Counted from the first letter of the stretch, positions 19,392 through 29,009 are shown. The stretch is 49,197 nucleotides of DNA from Elusimicrobia bacterium CG_4_9_14_3_um_filter_62_55 (GCA_002790095.1 PFUL01000141.1:1-49197); one strand, 5' to 3'. The notes: generated by a model from the letters alone, not told the origin. Made by a program: numbers and translations.

Positions 19392-20027
19392 TCAGCGCCG
19401 CCCTACGAGGCGATCGGCCTCGTCGGTGATCGCGTCGAGGCGTTCTTTGAGAACCCGCGCCTTTTCCTGGAGGTCGTCTCCCGAGGAAACGGTGAGCGGT
19501 TCCCCATAGACGACCGCGGCGCGGCTGAAGGGGAGCGGAACATGGAAGCGGTCCCAGGATTTGCGCAGTTCGATGCGGCGGCTCACCGCGTTGCTGATCG
19601 GGAGAATCGGGGCGCCGGTCTTTTGCGCGAGGAAAAGCACCCCGGCCTTCACTTCGCGCGCAGGCCCCCTCGGTCCGTCCGGCGTGATGCCGATCGCCTC
19701 TTTGCGAGAGAGAATCTCCGCCAATTCCCGGGCGGCCCCGGCGGCGCGCTTGGACGAAGAGCCGCGCACCGCGCCGATGTTCGAGAGACTCATCGTCTTC
19801 GCGATCAACTCGCCGTCCTTGCTGCGGCTGACCAGCACGTGGGCCGCCTCGCCGCGATGGGTGTAGGTAAAGAAGACCTGGCGCTGATGCCAAAAGGTGA
19901 AGATGAACCCTTTGCCGGAGGCCGCCGCCGCTTCGCGATGCTCGAGTCCTTCCCAACGGATGGAAGACGTCCAGCCGATCAGCGAGACGAATGAGTAGGC
20001 CGCGTACGGGACGAGCGCGCGCAGCAC
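19392..20027 (-). CDS. DUF374-type lysophospholipid acyltransferase-like protein
   Basis: 211 residues from a GTG at 20027. Matches the DUF374 branch of the LPLAT superfamily: FIFTFWHQRQVFF carries the conserved W-H, then LVSRSKDGELIA, IGITPDGPRGPAREVKAG and GAPILPISNAVS. DUF374 genes often neighbour waaA and lpxK and are thought to acylate lipid A precursors or related lipids, which fits this place just before waaA. An AGGAG lies eleven bases or so upstream of the GTG. The exact acyl donor and acceptor are unknown. Confidence 0.83.
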   Translation of the reverse strand: MLRALVPYAAYSFVSLIGWTSSIRWEGLEHREAAAASGKGFIFTFWHQRQVFFTYTHRGEAAHVLVSRSKDGELIAKTMSLSNIGAVRGSSSKRAAGAARELAEILSRKEAIGITPDGPRGPAREVKAGVLFLAQKTGAPILPISNAVSRRIELRKSWDRFHVPLPFSRAAVVYGEPLTVSSGDDLQEKARVLKERLDAITDEADRLVGRR

Positions 20028-20081
20028 CGGCGACTTATCTCCTGGCGCGGAGGGGCCCCGCCGTGCCGGGTTTCATGGCGA

Positions 20082-20687
20082 CTAACGGACGCCCGGCCGC
20101 CGGGCTCCGGCGCGCGCTTTCTTCTTCTTCATCGACCGGGCTTTTCGCGCGATCCAGCTGACGCAGAACGCGGTCGCCATCCTCGGGGAGAGTCGGCCCG
20201 CGTCCAGCGCGATGTCGATCTTGGCGCCTTCCAGCGTCTGCACGACGAACGCCAATTGCTCGGCGTCCGCGATCGGATGGATCGGGCTGAGCTCGCAGCG
20301 TTCCTCTTCCACCTCATCCTTTATTAGATTCAAGACGAACCGGACGCAGCGGTCCAAAGCGGATTCGGCGAGCAGGAGCGCCAGTTCCCCTTTCTCGGGG
20401 GTCTCGGTCGCGCGCTCCTCGATCCAAGCTCCGACGTCGGAACCGAGGGACGCCAGGCCGACCGTATGGCCGAGTCCCGGAATGGGCGAGAGCGCCGCGG
20501 CGTCCTCGTGCTCCGGCCCGTAGGTCTCGAACACGACCGCCGGCTCGGCCCGCGATTGCAGGACGAGCAGCCACTCGTTGAACGCCGCGTCGTCGATCCC
20601 CATCGCGTCGAGATCGAGCGCGCGGCGGGCGCGCAGGCGGAGTTCCTTAAACGGGAGCCGGAGGTTGAACTCGCGGATCTTACGCAC
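20082..20687 (-). CDS. Unrecognised protein, faintly like the MetH activation domain
   Basis: 201 residues from a GTG at 20687, overlapping the secF end by eight bases. The sequence is soluble: an N-terminal basic stretch, a central YGPEHEDAAALSPIPGLGHT and SLGSDVGAWIEERATETPEK, and a very basic tail (ARSMKKKKARAGARR). The order of a SLGSxV segment, a helix of AESALDRCVRF type and a later LSPRMATAF recalls the vitamin-B12-dependent methionine synthase activation domain, but the R-x-SPGYG core of that family is missing. I would not assign a function. It is translationally coupled to secF. Confidence 0.7.
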   Translation of the reverse strand: MRKIREFNLRLPFKELRLRARRALDLDAMGIDDAAFNEWLLVLQSRAEPAVVFETYGPEHEDAAALSPIPGLGHTVGLASLGSDVGAWIEERATETPEKGELALLLAESALDRCVRFVLNLIKDEVEEERCELSPIHPIADAEQLAFVVQTLEGAKIDIALDAGRLSPRMATAFCVSWIARKARSMKKKKARAGARRPGVR

Positions 20688-21666
20688 CGCGCCGTCTCCG
20701 CGCGCGCTTGCCGCGCGCCCGCTCCTCGACTCCCCCTTGCGCCTTGGGGACCGACGAGGCGGTCTGGGGGGGAAGTTTGCGCCGCGTGGTCCAGGCGAAG
20801 ACGAGCCCCGCGCAGACTCCGATCGACGAATAGGTTCCGACGACGATTCCGAAACTCATGACCGTCGCGAAGTCGTGGATCACCGTCCCGCCGACCAAGG
20901 CCAACGTCAGGACCGTGAAGAAGGTCGTCAGCGAGGTGATCAACGTCCGCGATAGGGTCTCGTTGACGCTCGCGTTGAGCACCTCGGCCAGCGATTCCCG
21001 GCGCATCGTCCGCAGCTTCTCGCGCATGCGGTCGAAGATGACGATGGAGTCGTTGATCGAGTAGCCGGAGAGAGTCAACAGCGCCGCGACCAGGACGAGG
21101 TCCAGTTCCATCCCCAGCATCGAAATCAATCCGAGCCCCGCGAGAATATCGTGGGCCAGCGCAAGGATGCCCGCGATGCCCCAAAGCGGATTCGAGAAGC
21201 GAAACGCGACGTAGCCGACGATGGCGATCATCGAGAAGACGACCGCGAACAGCGCCTGCTTGTATAGGTGGCGGCCGACGGTCGGGCCGACGAATTCCTT
21301 CGAGTCCACCTCGAAGGTCTTCCCGCCGACGACGCCCTTGAGCTTTTCGATGAAGGCGTCCGCGGTCTCGGCGGTCTCCGTCCCGGCGGTCTTGATGCGG
21401 ATTTGGAACGAATCGGTCCCGGTGAAGCGCTGCGGGATCGCCTCGCCGTACCCGGCGGTTTTCAGCATGCCGCGCAGTTGGGGCAAGGTCGTGGGCGAGG
21501 AAAAGCTGACCTGCACGACGCTTCCGCCGGTGAAGTCGATGCCCCAATTGAGGCCGCGCATCGCCAAGGAAACGACGCTGGCCGCGACCAGCAAGCCGCT
21601 CAGAAGAAAGAAATGAAAGCGCTTGCCGATGAAGTCGATGTCCGGAGTTTCTTTAAAGATCTGCAT
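20680..21666 (-). CDS. secF: Protein translocase subunit SecF
   Basis: 328 residues. With SecD and YajC it uses proton motive force to help pull proteins through SecYEG. Six membrane helices are visible, with the P1 periplasmic domain after the first. Family motifs: GLNWGIDFTGGSVVQV, GPTVGRHLYKQALFAV, FSNPLWGIAGILALAHDIL, LLTLSGYSINDSIVIFDRMRE and NETLSRTLITSLTT. A GGGAG five bases before the ATG is a good ribosome-binding site. A basic tail (ARGKRARRRRGA) is longer than usual. Thirteen bases separate it from secD. Confidence 0.97.
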   Translation of the reverse strand: MQIFKETPDIDFIGKRFHFFLLSGLLVAASVVSLAMRGLNWGIDFTGGSVVQVSFSSPTTLPQLRGMLKTAGYGEAIPQRFTGTDSFQIRIKTAGTETAETADAFIEKLKGVVGGKTFEVDSKEFVGPTVGRHLYKQALFAVVFSMIAIVGYVAFRFSNPLWGIAGILALAHDILAGLGLISMLGMELDLVLVAALLTLSGYSINDSIVIFDRMREKLRTMRRESLAEVLNASVNETLSRTLITSLTTFFTVLTLALVGGTVIHDFATVMSFGIVVGTYSSIGVCAGLVFAWTTRRKLPPQTASSVPKAQGGVEERARGKRARRRRGA

Positions 21667-21679
21667 GGCGTCTCCCGAG

Positions 21680-23107
21680 CTAGATGCTCAGTTCCTCCAC
21701 GTCTCCCGAGGCGAGGTAGGCCTGGAACATCATCCGAGTCACGACGATGGCCGTGAACATCGAACAGATGATGCCGAGCGTCAGCGTCAGCGCGAAGCCC
21801 TTGATCGGACCCGTCCCGAACTGGAACAGGAACATCGCGGCCACGAGCGTCGTGACGTTGGAGTCGATAATCGCGGAGAAGGCCTTCTCGTAACCGGAAT
21901 CCACCGCGATCCGGACCGGCTTGCCGATGCCGAGTTCCTCACGGACGCGCTCGAAGACCAGCACGTTCGCGTCGATCGCCATACCCACGGTGAGCAAAAT
22001 CCCCGCGATGCCGGGCAGCGTGAGCGTCGCGCCGAAGTAGGCCATCATCCCGAGCACGAAAAGCAGGTTCAAGGCCATGGCGACATCCGCGAAGAATCCG
22101 CTCAATCGGTAGTAGACGACCATGAAGACGAGCACGAGGATTCCGCCGATCGCGACGGCCTTGAGTCCTTTGCGGATCGAATCCTCTCCGAGGGTCGCGC
22201 CGATGGTGCGTTCCTCGATGTTGCGCAGCGGAGCGGGCAGGGAGCCGGCGCGGAGCACGATCGCGAGCTTGCGCGCCTCCTCCATGCGGAAATTGCCTTC
22301 GATCTCTCCGGAATCTCGGATCGCTCCCCGAATCACCGGCGCCGACTGGACCTGGCCGTCGAGAACGATGGCCATGCGTTTGCCGACATTCGCCGAGGTC
22401 AGGTTGTAGAAGATGCTGCCGCCTTCGGGCTTCCAGTTAAAGGCGACCACGGGAAGTCCGTTCTGGCCGGTGTCGACCCGCGCGGACTCGAGCAAAGCCC
22501 CGGTCAACGCGACGGTGTCCCGGAGGATGAAGTATCCGGAACCGCGCGCCCGGTACAGCATCGAGCCCGCGGGGAGCATCGCTTTCGCCGTCGAGGAGAG
22601 GGCCACTTCGCCGGTCTTCTCGTCCTTCAGGAACGGGTCGCCGAGTTTTTCATAGATGCCGCGCGCGGCCTCGTTTGCGGCGTCGCTCTCGTCGACCATG
22701 CGGAATTCGAGCATGGCGGTGGAACCGATGATTTCCTTGGCCGTTTGCGAGTCCTTGATGCCGGGGAGCTGGACCACGATCCAGCGGTCGCCTTGGCGCG
22801 CGATCAGCGGCTCCGCGACCCCGAGTTGGTCGACGCGGTTGCGGATGATCTCGATGGCTCGGCTCAGCGCGTCCTGGACATCCGCGCCCAAAGGCAGCGC
22901 CTCGACGTCCAATTCGTAAAGCAAATGGGACCCGCCCTTTAAATCGAGGCCGAGGTTCAGCAGCCGCTTCGGCCGCATCCGGCCGGCTTCGAGACGGTCG
23001 CGCTGCGAGGCTTCCATCGAATACCAATCCATCGACGGATACAGCAAAAACAGCGCGAGCGCCACAAGCGCGGCGACGCCCGCCCACTTCATCTGGATTT
23101 TGCTCAT
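21680..23107 (-). CDS. secD: Protein translocase subunit SecD
   Basis: 475 residues. First membrane helix at about 8-23, then NLGLDLKGGSHLLYELDV (the D1 motif), IEIIRNRVDQLGVAEPLIARQG, VQLPGIKD, an insert domain ending GNFRMEEARKLAIVLRAGSLPAPL, and the C-terminal helices with GIAGILLTVGMAIDANVLVFERVREEL, which contains the conserved Asp and Arg of the proton path. GAGGA lies about ten bases upstream of the ATG. The order yajC-secD-secF is the common arrangement. Confidence 0.97.
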   Translation of the reverse strand: MSKIQMKWAGVAALVALALFLLYPSMDWYSMEASQRDRLEAGRMRPKRLLNLGLDLKGGSHLLYELDVEALPLGADVQDALSRAIEIIRNRVDQLGVAEPLIARQGDRWIVVQLPGIKDSQTAKEIIGSTAMLEFRMVDESDAANEAARGIYEKLGDPFLKDEKTGEVALSSTAKAMLPAGSMLYRARGSGYFILRDTVALTGALLESARVDTGQNGLPVVAFNWKPEGGSIFYNLTSANVGKRMAIVLDGQVQSAPVIRGAIRDSGEIEGNFRMEEARKLAIVLRAGSLPAPLRNIEERTIGATLGEDSIRKGLKAVAIGGILVLVFMVVYYRLSGFFADVAMALNLLFVLGMMAYFGATLTLPGIAGILLTVGMAIDANVLVFERVREELGIGKPVRIAVDSGYEKAFSAIIDSNVTTLVAAMFLFQFGTGPIKGFALTLTLGIICSMFTAIVVTRMMFQAYLASGDVEELSI

Positions 23108-23140
23108 CGTGTTGTCTTCCTCGTGGAAGCTAGGATCGAA

Positions 23141-23518
23141 TCAGGAATTTTTCTGTCCGTTGACCGAGACGAGTTCGGCCTCCGGATTCGCGTTCTTACG
23201 CACGGACTGCCGGGTGATGTGAACCTTCACCCCTTCGGCGATTTTCAACTCGAGGTCGGTTCCCTTGAAGCCGACGATTGTTCCGTACAGGCCGCCTTCG
23301 GTGAGAACGCGATCGCCCTTCTTCAGCGCTTCAAGCATCTTACGGTGTTCCTTCATCTGTTTGCCCTGGGGGCGAATGAAAAGAACATAGAAAATAAGGA
23401 AAATCGCCAACATCGGGACGAAATTCATCCAGGCCGGAGGTTGGGCTGCGGGCGCGGCAGCGCCGGAGACAGGTTGGCTGGTGCTGGTTTGGGCGTACGC
23501 GTTCTGAACACCGATCAT
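23141..23518 (-). CDS. yajC: Preprotein translocase subunit YajC
   Basis: 125 residues from the ATG at 23518, chosen because AGAGG lies seven bases upstream; an in-frame start at 23536 would add six residues. An Ala/Pro-rich N-terminus precedes one membrane helix (PMLAIFLIFYVLFIRPQGKQ) and the YajC core KEHRKMLEALKKGDRVLTEG, GLYGTIVGF and LKIAEGVKVHITRQSV. It binds SecDF. The longer, signal-like N-terminal extension before the helix is unusual for E. coli YajC but common outside Proteobacteria. Confidence 0.94.
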   Translation of the reverse strand: MIGVQNAYAQTSTSQPVSGAAAPAAQPPAWMNFVPMLAIFLIFYVLFIRPQGKQMKEHRKMLEALKKGDRVLTEGGLYGTIVGFKGTDLELKIAEGVKVHITRQSVRKNANPEAELVSVNGQKNS

Positions 23519-23534
23519 AAAAGGGCCTCTTGGC

Positions 23535-23549
23535 AACGATTTAATCGTT
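23535..23549. repeat. 15-bp palindrome between tgt and yajC
   Basis: AACGATT and AATCGTT are perfectly complementary around one base. The 39-base gap between tgt and yajC is much more AT-rich than its surroundings and also holds TAGTAT on the minus strand. This could be an operator with an internal promoter for yajC-secD-secF. No T-run follows, so it is not a clear terminator. Confidence 0.4.
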
Positions 23550-23557
23550 AAATACTA

Positions 23558-24685
23558 CTAATTTCCACCATACTTCTCAAGAAAGGCGGCTCTTTCCTTA
23601 AGAAAGGTTCCGGCGGCGATCGAGTCGCGGATGCGCGCCATGATCCCGAGAGTGAAGAAGAGATTGTGAATCGTCAGCAGACGAAAAGACAGCAATTCCT
23701 TGCTTCGAAAGAGATGGCAGAGGTACGCGCGCGTGTAGCGGCGGCAGACCGGACAGGCGCAGTCCGGATCCAGCGGCGCGGTATCTCGGCGAAATTGCGC
23801 GTTCTTGATGTTGATTCGGCCCGAGGCCGTCATGACGACGCCGTTGCGGGCGATTCGGGTGGGCCACACGCAGTCGAGCATGTCGACGCCGTACATCACC
23901 GCGTTCCACAAATCCTCGGGAGCGCCCATGCCCATTAAGTAGCGCGGTTTATTTTTGTCCAGAATCTCGGTCGTGACCGCGAGACTTTCCCAGGTCCGTT
24001 CCTTGACCTCTCCGACCGAGAAGCCCCCGATGCTGACGCCGTCGTGGCGGACCCGGGCGATATGCTCGCAGGCCCGGCGGCGCAATTGCGGGAAAAGCGA
24101 GCCCTGGACGATCGGAAAAAAGAGATGCTTCCCACCGTGCCGCGGGTTTTCTTCCTCGAAGGCTTTCGCGGAGCGCTCGGTCCAGCGGGCGGTTCGCTCC
24201 AGCGCGTTTGTCGCCGTCTGTTCCGTGCAGGGAAAAGGAGGGCACTCGTCCAGCGAGGTCCAGATATCCGAACCCAGACGCCCTTGAATTGCGATGATGG
24301 TCTCGGGAGTGATGGTATGCTTTGAACCGTCCAAATGAGAACTGAAGGTCACGCCTTCTTCGCTCAGCGAGCGCAGTTTTGAGAGACTGAAGATTTGAAA
24401 CCCGCCCGAATCGGTGAGGATGGAACCCTTGAAGTCCATCATCGCGTGCAGACCGCCGCAGTGCTCGACGATGTCCGCGCCGGGACGAAGGCAGAGGTGA
24501 TAGGCGTTGGCGAGGATCGCGCGGATGCCCAGCATCTCGAGGTCTTCGGTGGAAAGAGCCTTCACCGACCCGATCGTCGCCACGGGCTGAAATACCGGGG
24601 TCTCGACGACGCCGTGCCCCGTCGTCAGCCTCCCCAGGCGGGCGGCGCAATCCTCGGCGGTTTTAAGCACTTCGAAGCAGCTCAT
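23558..24685 (-). CDS. tgt: tRNA-guanine transglycosylase
   Basis: 375 residues. Swaps guanine 34 for preQ1 in tRNAs with GUN anticodons. Motifs: TPVFQPVATIGSVKALST, ANAYHLCLRPG, LTDSGGFQIFSL with an active-site Asp, FPIVQGSLFPQLR, GGFSVGE, YLMGMGAPEDL, GVDMLDCVWPTRIARNG with the nucleophilic Asp, and the zinc site CACPVCRRYTRAYLCHLF. Length is normal. It is coupled to queA by an ATGA overlap, so two queuosine steps are co-expressed. Confidence 0.97.
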   Translation of the reverse strand: MSCFEVLKTAEDCAARLGRLTTGHGVVETPVFQPVATIGSVKALSTEDLEMLGIRAILANAYHLCLRPGADIVEHCGGLHAMMDFKGSILTDSGGFQIFSLSKLRSLSEEGVTFSSHLDGSKHTITPETIIAIQGRLGSDIWTSLDECPPFPCTEQTATNALERTARWTERSAKAFEEENPRHGGKHLFFPIVQGSLFPQLRRRACEHIARVRHDGVSIGGFSVGEVKERTWESLAVTTEILDKNKPRYLMGMGAPEDLWNAVMYGVDMLDCVWPTRIARNGVVMTASGRINIKNAQFRRDTAPLDPDCACPVCRRYTRAYLCHLFRSKELLSFRLLTIHNLFFTLGIMARIRDSIAAGTFLKERAAFLEKYGGN

Positions 24686-25710
24686 AGGATCAGCATCGCG
24701 TCGCCGTAGGAAAAGAGACGGTACTCCAGGCGAACGGCCTCCCGATACGCTTCCAGCAGGCGTTCGCGCCCGACGAAGGCGCTCGCCAGCAAGATCGGGG
24801 TCGAATCCGGTTGATGGAAATTCGTCACCAGCGCATCGACCGCGCGAAACGGGCGGCCCGGATAAATGAACAACGACGCGTCCCCGCGGTCGGGAACGCC
24901 GCGAAACGAGCGATCGGCTTCCGCGAGGGTTTCCAGCGTGCGCACGGCCGTCGTTCCGATCGGGATCAGGCGTTTCGCCCGGCGCAGTTTCTCCGGGGTC
25001 TCCGCCGGGACCTCGAAACGCTCCGGAAGCATCGGATGCTCCCGGACGTCGCCGGTTTTGACCGGCCGGAACGTTCCCGGACCCACATGCAGAATCAACT
25101 CCGCGGTCTCCACGCCCCGTTCCCGCAGTTCCTCGAGCAGGGCGGCCGTAAAATGCAGACCCGCCGTCGGGGCGGCGATGGAACCGGGTTCTTTGGCGTA
25201 CACGGTTTGGTAGCGTTCCCGATCGGCCGTCTCGACGGGCTCCGATTTACGCCGCTTCTGAATATAGGGGGGCAGAGGAGCCTCTCCGGAACGATCCATC
25301 AGCGCTTCCACACCGTCCCCGTCGAAGTCCAAGATCCATTCTCCGCTGCCGTCAAGCCGCTCCGCGACGGCGCAAAGTCCTCCGTCGAAGTTCACGCGCG
25401 CTCCCGGCTTCAAGTGAGCCGACAACGCGGTCCACCGACGGGGACTCAACCGCCTCACCAGGAGCAGGTCCGCCTTCCCGCCGGTACTCTTGACCCCGAG
25501 CACTCGGGCGGGAAGCACCCGACTCCGGTTCAGCACGAGGCAGTCCCCGGGCTTCAAGTATTCGGCGAGGTCGCTGAAACGACGATGTTCGAGGGCCGTC
25601 TTGGCTCGATCGAGTACCAACAGTCGGGAGGCGTCCCTAGGTTCGGCCGGACGCACCGCTACCAAATGTTCGGGGTAGTCGAATCGGTAATCCTCGAGAC
25701 GCCAGCTCAC
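24682..25710 (-). CDS. queA: S-adenosylmethionine:tRNA ribosyltransferase-isomerase QueA
   Basis: 342 residues from a GTG at 25710 overlapping the spoIID stop (GTGA). Converts preQ1 in tRNA to epoxyqueuosine using the ribosyl part of SAM. Motifs: FDYPEHLVAVRPAEPRDASRL (usually LPxxLIAQxPxxxRDxSRL), PGDCLVLNRSRVLPARV, LPPYIQKR, ERYQTVYAKEPGSIAAPTAG, HFT, LHVGPGTFRPVK and DALVTNFHQPDSTPILLASAF. The upstream frame to 26115 is a shadow of spoIID. Confidence 0.96.
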   Translation of the reverse strand: MSWRLEDYRFDYPEHLVAVRPAEPRDASRLLVLDRAKTALEHRRFSDLAEYLKPGDCLVLNRSRVLPARVLGVKSTGGKADLLLVRRLSPRRWTALSAHLKPGARVNFDGGLCAVAERLDGSGEWILDFDGDGVEALMDRSGEAPLPPYIQKRRKSEPVETADRERYQTVYAKEPGSIAAPTAGLHFTAALLEELRERGVETAELILHVGPGTFRPVKTGDVREHPMLPERFEVPAETPEKLRRAKRLIPIGTTAVRTLETLAEADRSFRGVPDRGDASLFIYPGRPFRAVDALVTNFHQPDSTPILLASAFVGRERLLEAYREAVRLEYRLFSYGDAMLIL

Positions 25711-26846
25711 AGCGATTCCCGCCGGAGGGCCGCGCCCGGAAAATAGAACGCCAAGATCGTTTCGAAATCGTGTCCGCGCTCGGCCTGGGCCCGGGCGCCC
25801 CATTGGCACAGCCCGACCCCGTGGCCGTAGCCGTGACCGCGGAACTCGTATCCTTTCGAACGACGGCGGATCTTCGCAATCAAGGCGCTTTTCAGCTCCG
25901 TCGCACCGAGCCACATCCGCAATTGGTTGGCGGAAACGACCCGCCACGCCCGGTCCAATTTCAGGTTCACGTCCGCCAGATAACCGGAGCGGGCTCGGCG
26001 TCCCTCCCGAATCTGCGCCAGCGTCGCGGCGTTTAATCCGCGGGTCTGGAGAGCGGCGAGGATGTCGTCGGTCCGGAAATAGGCCGTCCAGGATTGGTGG
26101 GGGGAGAGACGGCAATAGCGGTCGCGCACGCCGCGCAGGGGTTTGGGCGTCGGTCCCGTGCCGCCCCAGACCGTCGCCGGATCCGCGGTATGCCCGCCGC
26201 AGGAGGAATGGAAATACGCGGCGAGGCGCTTGCCCGCATAGCTCAGCGTCAGGCCCGTCGTCTCCCGGACGGCGCGCAGAACGCTCGGCGCGGTCTCGGT
26301 CACTCCGGAATACATCTGACTGATCGCGTCGTCGCGCAAGTCGTAGCCCTTTTCGGAATACCGCCCGAGATTGTTGAGCGCGTAGGTGCGCGCGACCACG
26401 GCCTGTGCTTTGAGCGCTTCAAGGGGCCAGGATGGGCTCATTTCTTTCGGGAGTACGCCGAGGAGGTAGTCCTCGATGTCGATCTCATCGACAACGGTCA
26501 CCGTCCTATCCGGGTTGCTTTGAAAGACGAGGTTCCCGCTGAATTTTCGGTCCCCGATTTCGACGAACTCTCCGGGTTTCCCGGGCAGAAGGCGCAGCGG
26601 GCCGGTGAACAGGTGCGGTCCGAAAACCACCTGGCGTCCCGCGTCCCCTTCGACGCGGTACGATTTCCCCGATTCGAGAGACCGCATCTCCCCGGTCGCC
26701 TGATCGATGACCGAAAAATCGCCCCGCGGCCGCACGCTGATCGAGGGGACCGCTCGGGCGATGCCGACCGCGACGATCTCGGAAGGACCCGCGTGGGAGG
26801 GCGCGGCGAGGCCTGCGATCAAAGACGCGAGGGCGGCCGCCCTCAT
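25707..26846 (-). CDS. SpoIID/LytB domain protein
   Basis: 379 residues with a signal peptide ([19 protein letters not shown]). The SpoIID domain covers about 120-370: [36 protein letters not shown] with the catalytic Glu in KEMS, then [32 protein letters not shown] and FYFPGA. SpoIID is a peptidoglycan lytic transglycosylase acting on glycan stripped of stem peptides; homologues in non-spore-formers act in cell-wall remodelling. ATGA and GTGA overlaps tie it to ruvB and queA. Confidence 0.92.
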   Translation of the reverse strand: MRAAALASLIAGLAAPSHAGPSEIVAVGIARAVPSISVRPRGDFSVIDQATGEMRSLESGKSYRVEGDAGRQVVFGPHLFTGPLRLLPGKPGEFVEIGDRKFSGNLVFQSNPDRTVTVVDEIDIEDYLLGVLPKEMSPSWPLEALKAQAVVARTYALNNLGRYSEKGYDLRDDAISQMYSGVTETAPSVLRAVRETTGLTLSYAGKRLAAYFHSSCGGHTADPATVWGGTGPTPKPLRGVRDRYCRLSPHQSWTAYFRTDDILAALQTRGLNAATLAQIREGRRARSGYLADVNLKLDRAWRVVSANQLRMWLGATELKSALIAKIRRRSKGYEFRGHGYGHGVGLCQWGARAQAERGHDFETILAFYFPGAALRRESL

Positions 26847-27877
26847 GCGAACAGATCGCCGGCCCGCTCCGGAACAGCGATCCCGAGATGGGAGAAGGCG
26901 GTTTTCGTCGCGACTCGGCCGCGGGGGGTGTGCTGCAGCATGCCGGCCTGAATCAGAAACGGTTCGATCACGTCCGTCAAGGTATCGACTTCCTCTGAAA
27001 TCGCGACCGCGAGCGTGTCCACGCCGACGGGCCCGCCGTTGAATTTTTCAACGAGCGCCCGCAGAAATTTCCGGTCCATAGTGTCGAGGCCGCGTGGGTC
27101 CACTTCGAGGCGTTCGAGCGCGTCGCAGGCCACCGTGCCGGTGATGGTTCCGTTCCCGATCACCTCGGCGAAATCACGCACGCGGCGCAGAAGGCGGTTC
27201 GCGATGCGCGGGGTGCCGCGGCTTCGGCGCGCGATCTCCGAAGCGCCCTTCGCGTCGGTCGCGATCTCGAGCAAGGACGCCGAACGGCGTACGATCCGGG
27301 CGATGTCTTCCTCGTTGTAAAACTCTAGGTGCCCGACGATGCCGAACCGGTCGCGCAGCGGGCCCGTCAAGAGTCCCGCGCGCGTCGTCGCTCCGACCAA
27401 GGTGAATTGAGGAACCGCCAATTTCACGGTGGACGCCATCGGCCCCTTCCCGGTCGAGATGTAGAAGGTGAAGTCCTCCATCACAGGATAGAGAGCCTCT
27501 TCGACGAGATGGTTGAGGCGGTGAATTTCGTCGATGAACAGCACGTCGCCCGGGTTTAAATCCGTCAAAATGGAAGCGAGGTCCCCGACGCGTTCTAGAA
27601 TCGGTCCTGAAGTCGTGCGCAGGTTGACGCCCATCTCCCGCGCGAGAATCGCGGCGAGCGTCGTTTTTCCGAGGCCCGGGGGGGCGTGAAACAAGCAGTG
27701 GTCGAGCGGTTCCTTGCGCTGCCGGGCGGCCTGGATGAACACCTGAAGGTTCTCCTTCAGCTTGCGCTGGCCGACGAACTCCCCTAAGTCCTTGGGACGC
27801 AGCGCGCGATCGAGACGCTCGTCGTCTCCGAGCGGGACGTCCGACAGGACCGAACCGTCTCCCTTTCCTTCGCTCAT
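26843..27877 (-). CDS. ruvB: Holliday junction branch migration ATPase RuvB
   Basis: 344 residues. Motor of the RuvABC resolvasome. Motifs: [19 protein letters not shown], Walker [10 protein letters not shown] (first Gly replaced by Ala compared with the usual GPPGLGKTT), FIDEIHRLN (Walker B), sensor [18 protein letters not shown] with the arginine finger, and the winged-helix end with [15 protein letters not shown]. Length is normal. ATGA overlaps with ruvA and spoIID. Confidence 0.97.
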   Translation of the reverse strand: MSEGKGDGSVLSDVPLGDDERLDRALRPKDLGEFVGQRKLKENLQVFIQAARQRKEPLDHCLFHAPPGLGKTTLAAILAREMGVNLRTTSGPILERVGDLASILTDLNPGDVLFIDEIHRLNHLVEEALYPVMEDFTFYISTGKGPMASTVKLAVPQFTLVGATTRAGLLTGPLRDRFGIVGHLEFYNEEDIARIVRRSASLLEIATDAKGASEIARRSRGTPRIANRLLRRVRDFAEVIGNGTITGTVACDALERLEVDPRGLDTMDRKFLRALVEKFNGGPVGVDTLAVAISEEVDTLTDVIEPFLIQAGMLQHTPRGRVATKTAFSHLGIAVPERAGDLFA

Positions 27878-28485
27878 AGCTTCCTGAGCGCCAACCGGAT
27901 CAAATCTTCGACGGGAGCTTCCTCTCCGCTGAGATCCGCGCGGACGCTTTCCAGCGCCGAACGGCTTTCATTGGGCTTGTAGCCGAGCGCCGCGAGCGCC
28001 TCGAGCGCGCGGCCGAGCGGTCCGGCCGGAACGGAAATCTCCGCCGGACGGGGGCGTGCGGCGAGGGCGTCACCGCCCAACTTGTCTCGGAGTCCGGCGA
28101 TCAGCTTGTCGGCCGTTTTGCGGGTAAACCGGAACATGTCGGTGAGGACCTTCGCATCCGCGTCGAGAACGGCGCGGCGGAAATCGGGCAGCGACCGGGA
28201 GGCCTTCTCCAGATGTTCGATCGCCTTCTTCGCCCCGGTCGCCGGGAGTTCCTTGAAGCAAAGGAACATCTGCTTGTCCTCGCGGGAGAGAAACCCGTAA
28301 AGCGTGGTTCCGCCTCCGTACATGGCGGTGGATTCCGAGACGAACAGGCGCAGTTCGGCGCCCAAAGAGGGCAGCCGCGAGGCGGTATGCGGCGAGACGA
28401 TGACCTCGTAGCCGACGCCGCCCGCTTCGAGGACGATTCGCTCCGGACCGGCTTCGAGCAGCACCCCGTGCAGCGACGCGATCAC
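27874..28485 (-). CDS. ruvA: Holliday junction DNA helicase subunit RuvA
   Basis: 203 residues from a GTG at 28485 (GTGA overlap with ruvC). Binds four-way junctions and loads RuvB. N-terminal OB domain [12 protein letters not shown]...[27 protein letters not shown], and the tandem helix-hairpin-helix region, where the usual VSGVGPKxAL is [14 protein letters not shown], a noticeable change. The C-terminal domain III ([19 protein letters not shown]) that contacts RuvB is clear. Confidence 0.94.
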   Translation of the reverse strand: MIASLHGVLLEAGPERIVLEAGGVGYEVIVSPHTASRLPSLGAELRLFVSESTAMYGGGTTLYGFLSREDKQMFLCFKELPATGAKKAIEHLEKASRSLPDFRRAVLDADAKVLTDMFRFTRKTADKLIAGLRDKLGGDALAARPRPAEISVPAGPLGRALEALAALGYKPNESRSALESVRADLSGEEAPVEDLIRLALRKL

Positions 28486-29009
28486 GCTCCGCCGCCTCCG
28501 AGCCGATCGAGCACCTTCATGCGTCCGGCGCGGCCCGCGCGGAGATGGCAAAGCGCGATCGCCGCGGCGTCCGCGACGTCGTCCGGGGTCAACCGCGAGG
28601 CCAGGCCCAAGGCGCTTTGCACCATTTTCTGCATCTGCGCCTTAGGCGCGCTGCCCGACCCGGTCAGAGAAAGTTTTACCTGCTTGGGGTTGTATTCCCG
28701 AAGAAGGGCCCCGTCCCGAGTGGCCGCGAGGAGGGCCACGCCGCGGGCCTGAAGGGTCCGGCGGATCGTGTGCGCCGCTTTCGCGAAAAACATCTCTTCG
28801 ATCGCGATCTCGGCGGGCGCATGCTCGGACAGCACCGCGGAAAGCAAGTCGTGGATTTCCCTCAGGCGCCGGGGAAACGGCGTGCGGGGAGAGGTGCGGA
28901 TGCAGCCGCTCGCCACGAGACGAACCCCGCGGGGCGGGTCTCCTTCGAGTACGGCCCAGCCCGTTTCCGAGACGCCGGGATCGATCCCGAGCACGCGGCC
29001 GCTATGCAT
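28482..29009 (-). CDS. ruvC: Crossover junction endodeoxyribonuclease RuvC
   Basis: 175 residues. Resolves Holliday junctions. All four catalytic acids are visible: Asp10 in VLGIDPG, Glu71 in IAIEEMFF, and Asp144 and Asp147 in PDDVADAAAIAL. Other family stretches are TGWAVLE, AHTIRRTLQARGVAL and EYNPKQVKLSLTGSGSAPKAQ. The start overlaps the yebC end by eight bases. The set yebC-ruvC-ruvA-ruvB is a classic bacterial cluster. Confidence 0.97.
   Translation of the reverse strand: MHSGRVLGIDPGVSETGWAVLEGDPPRGVRLVASGCIRTSPRTPFPRRLREIHDLLSAVLSEHAPAEIAIEEMFFAKAAHTIRRTLQARGVALLAATRDGALLREYNPKQVKLSLTGSGSAPKAQMQKMVQSALGLASRLTPDDVADAAAIALCHLRAGRAGRMKVLDRLGGGGA

Noticed and set aside
25711-26115. N-terminal extension of queA to 26115
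   Set aside because: It lies within spoIID, has shadow-type composition, and the QueA family start fits the GTG at 25710 with its 4-bp overlap.
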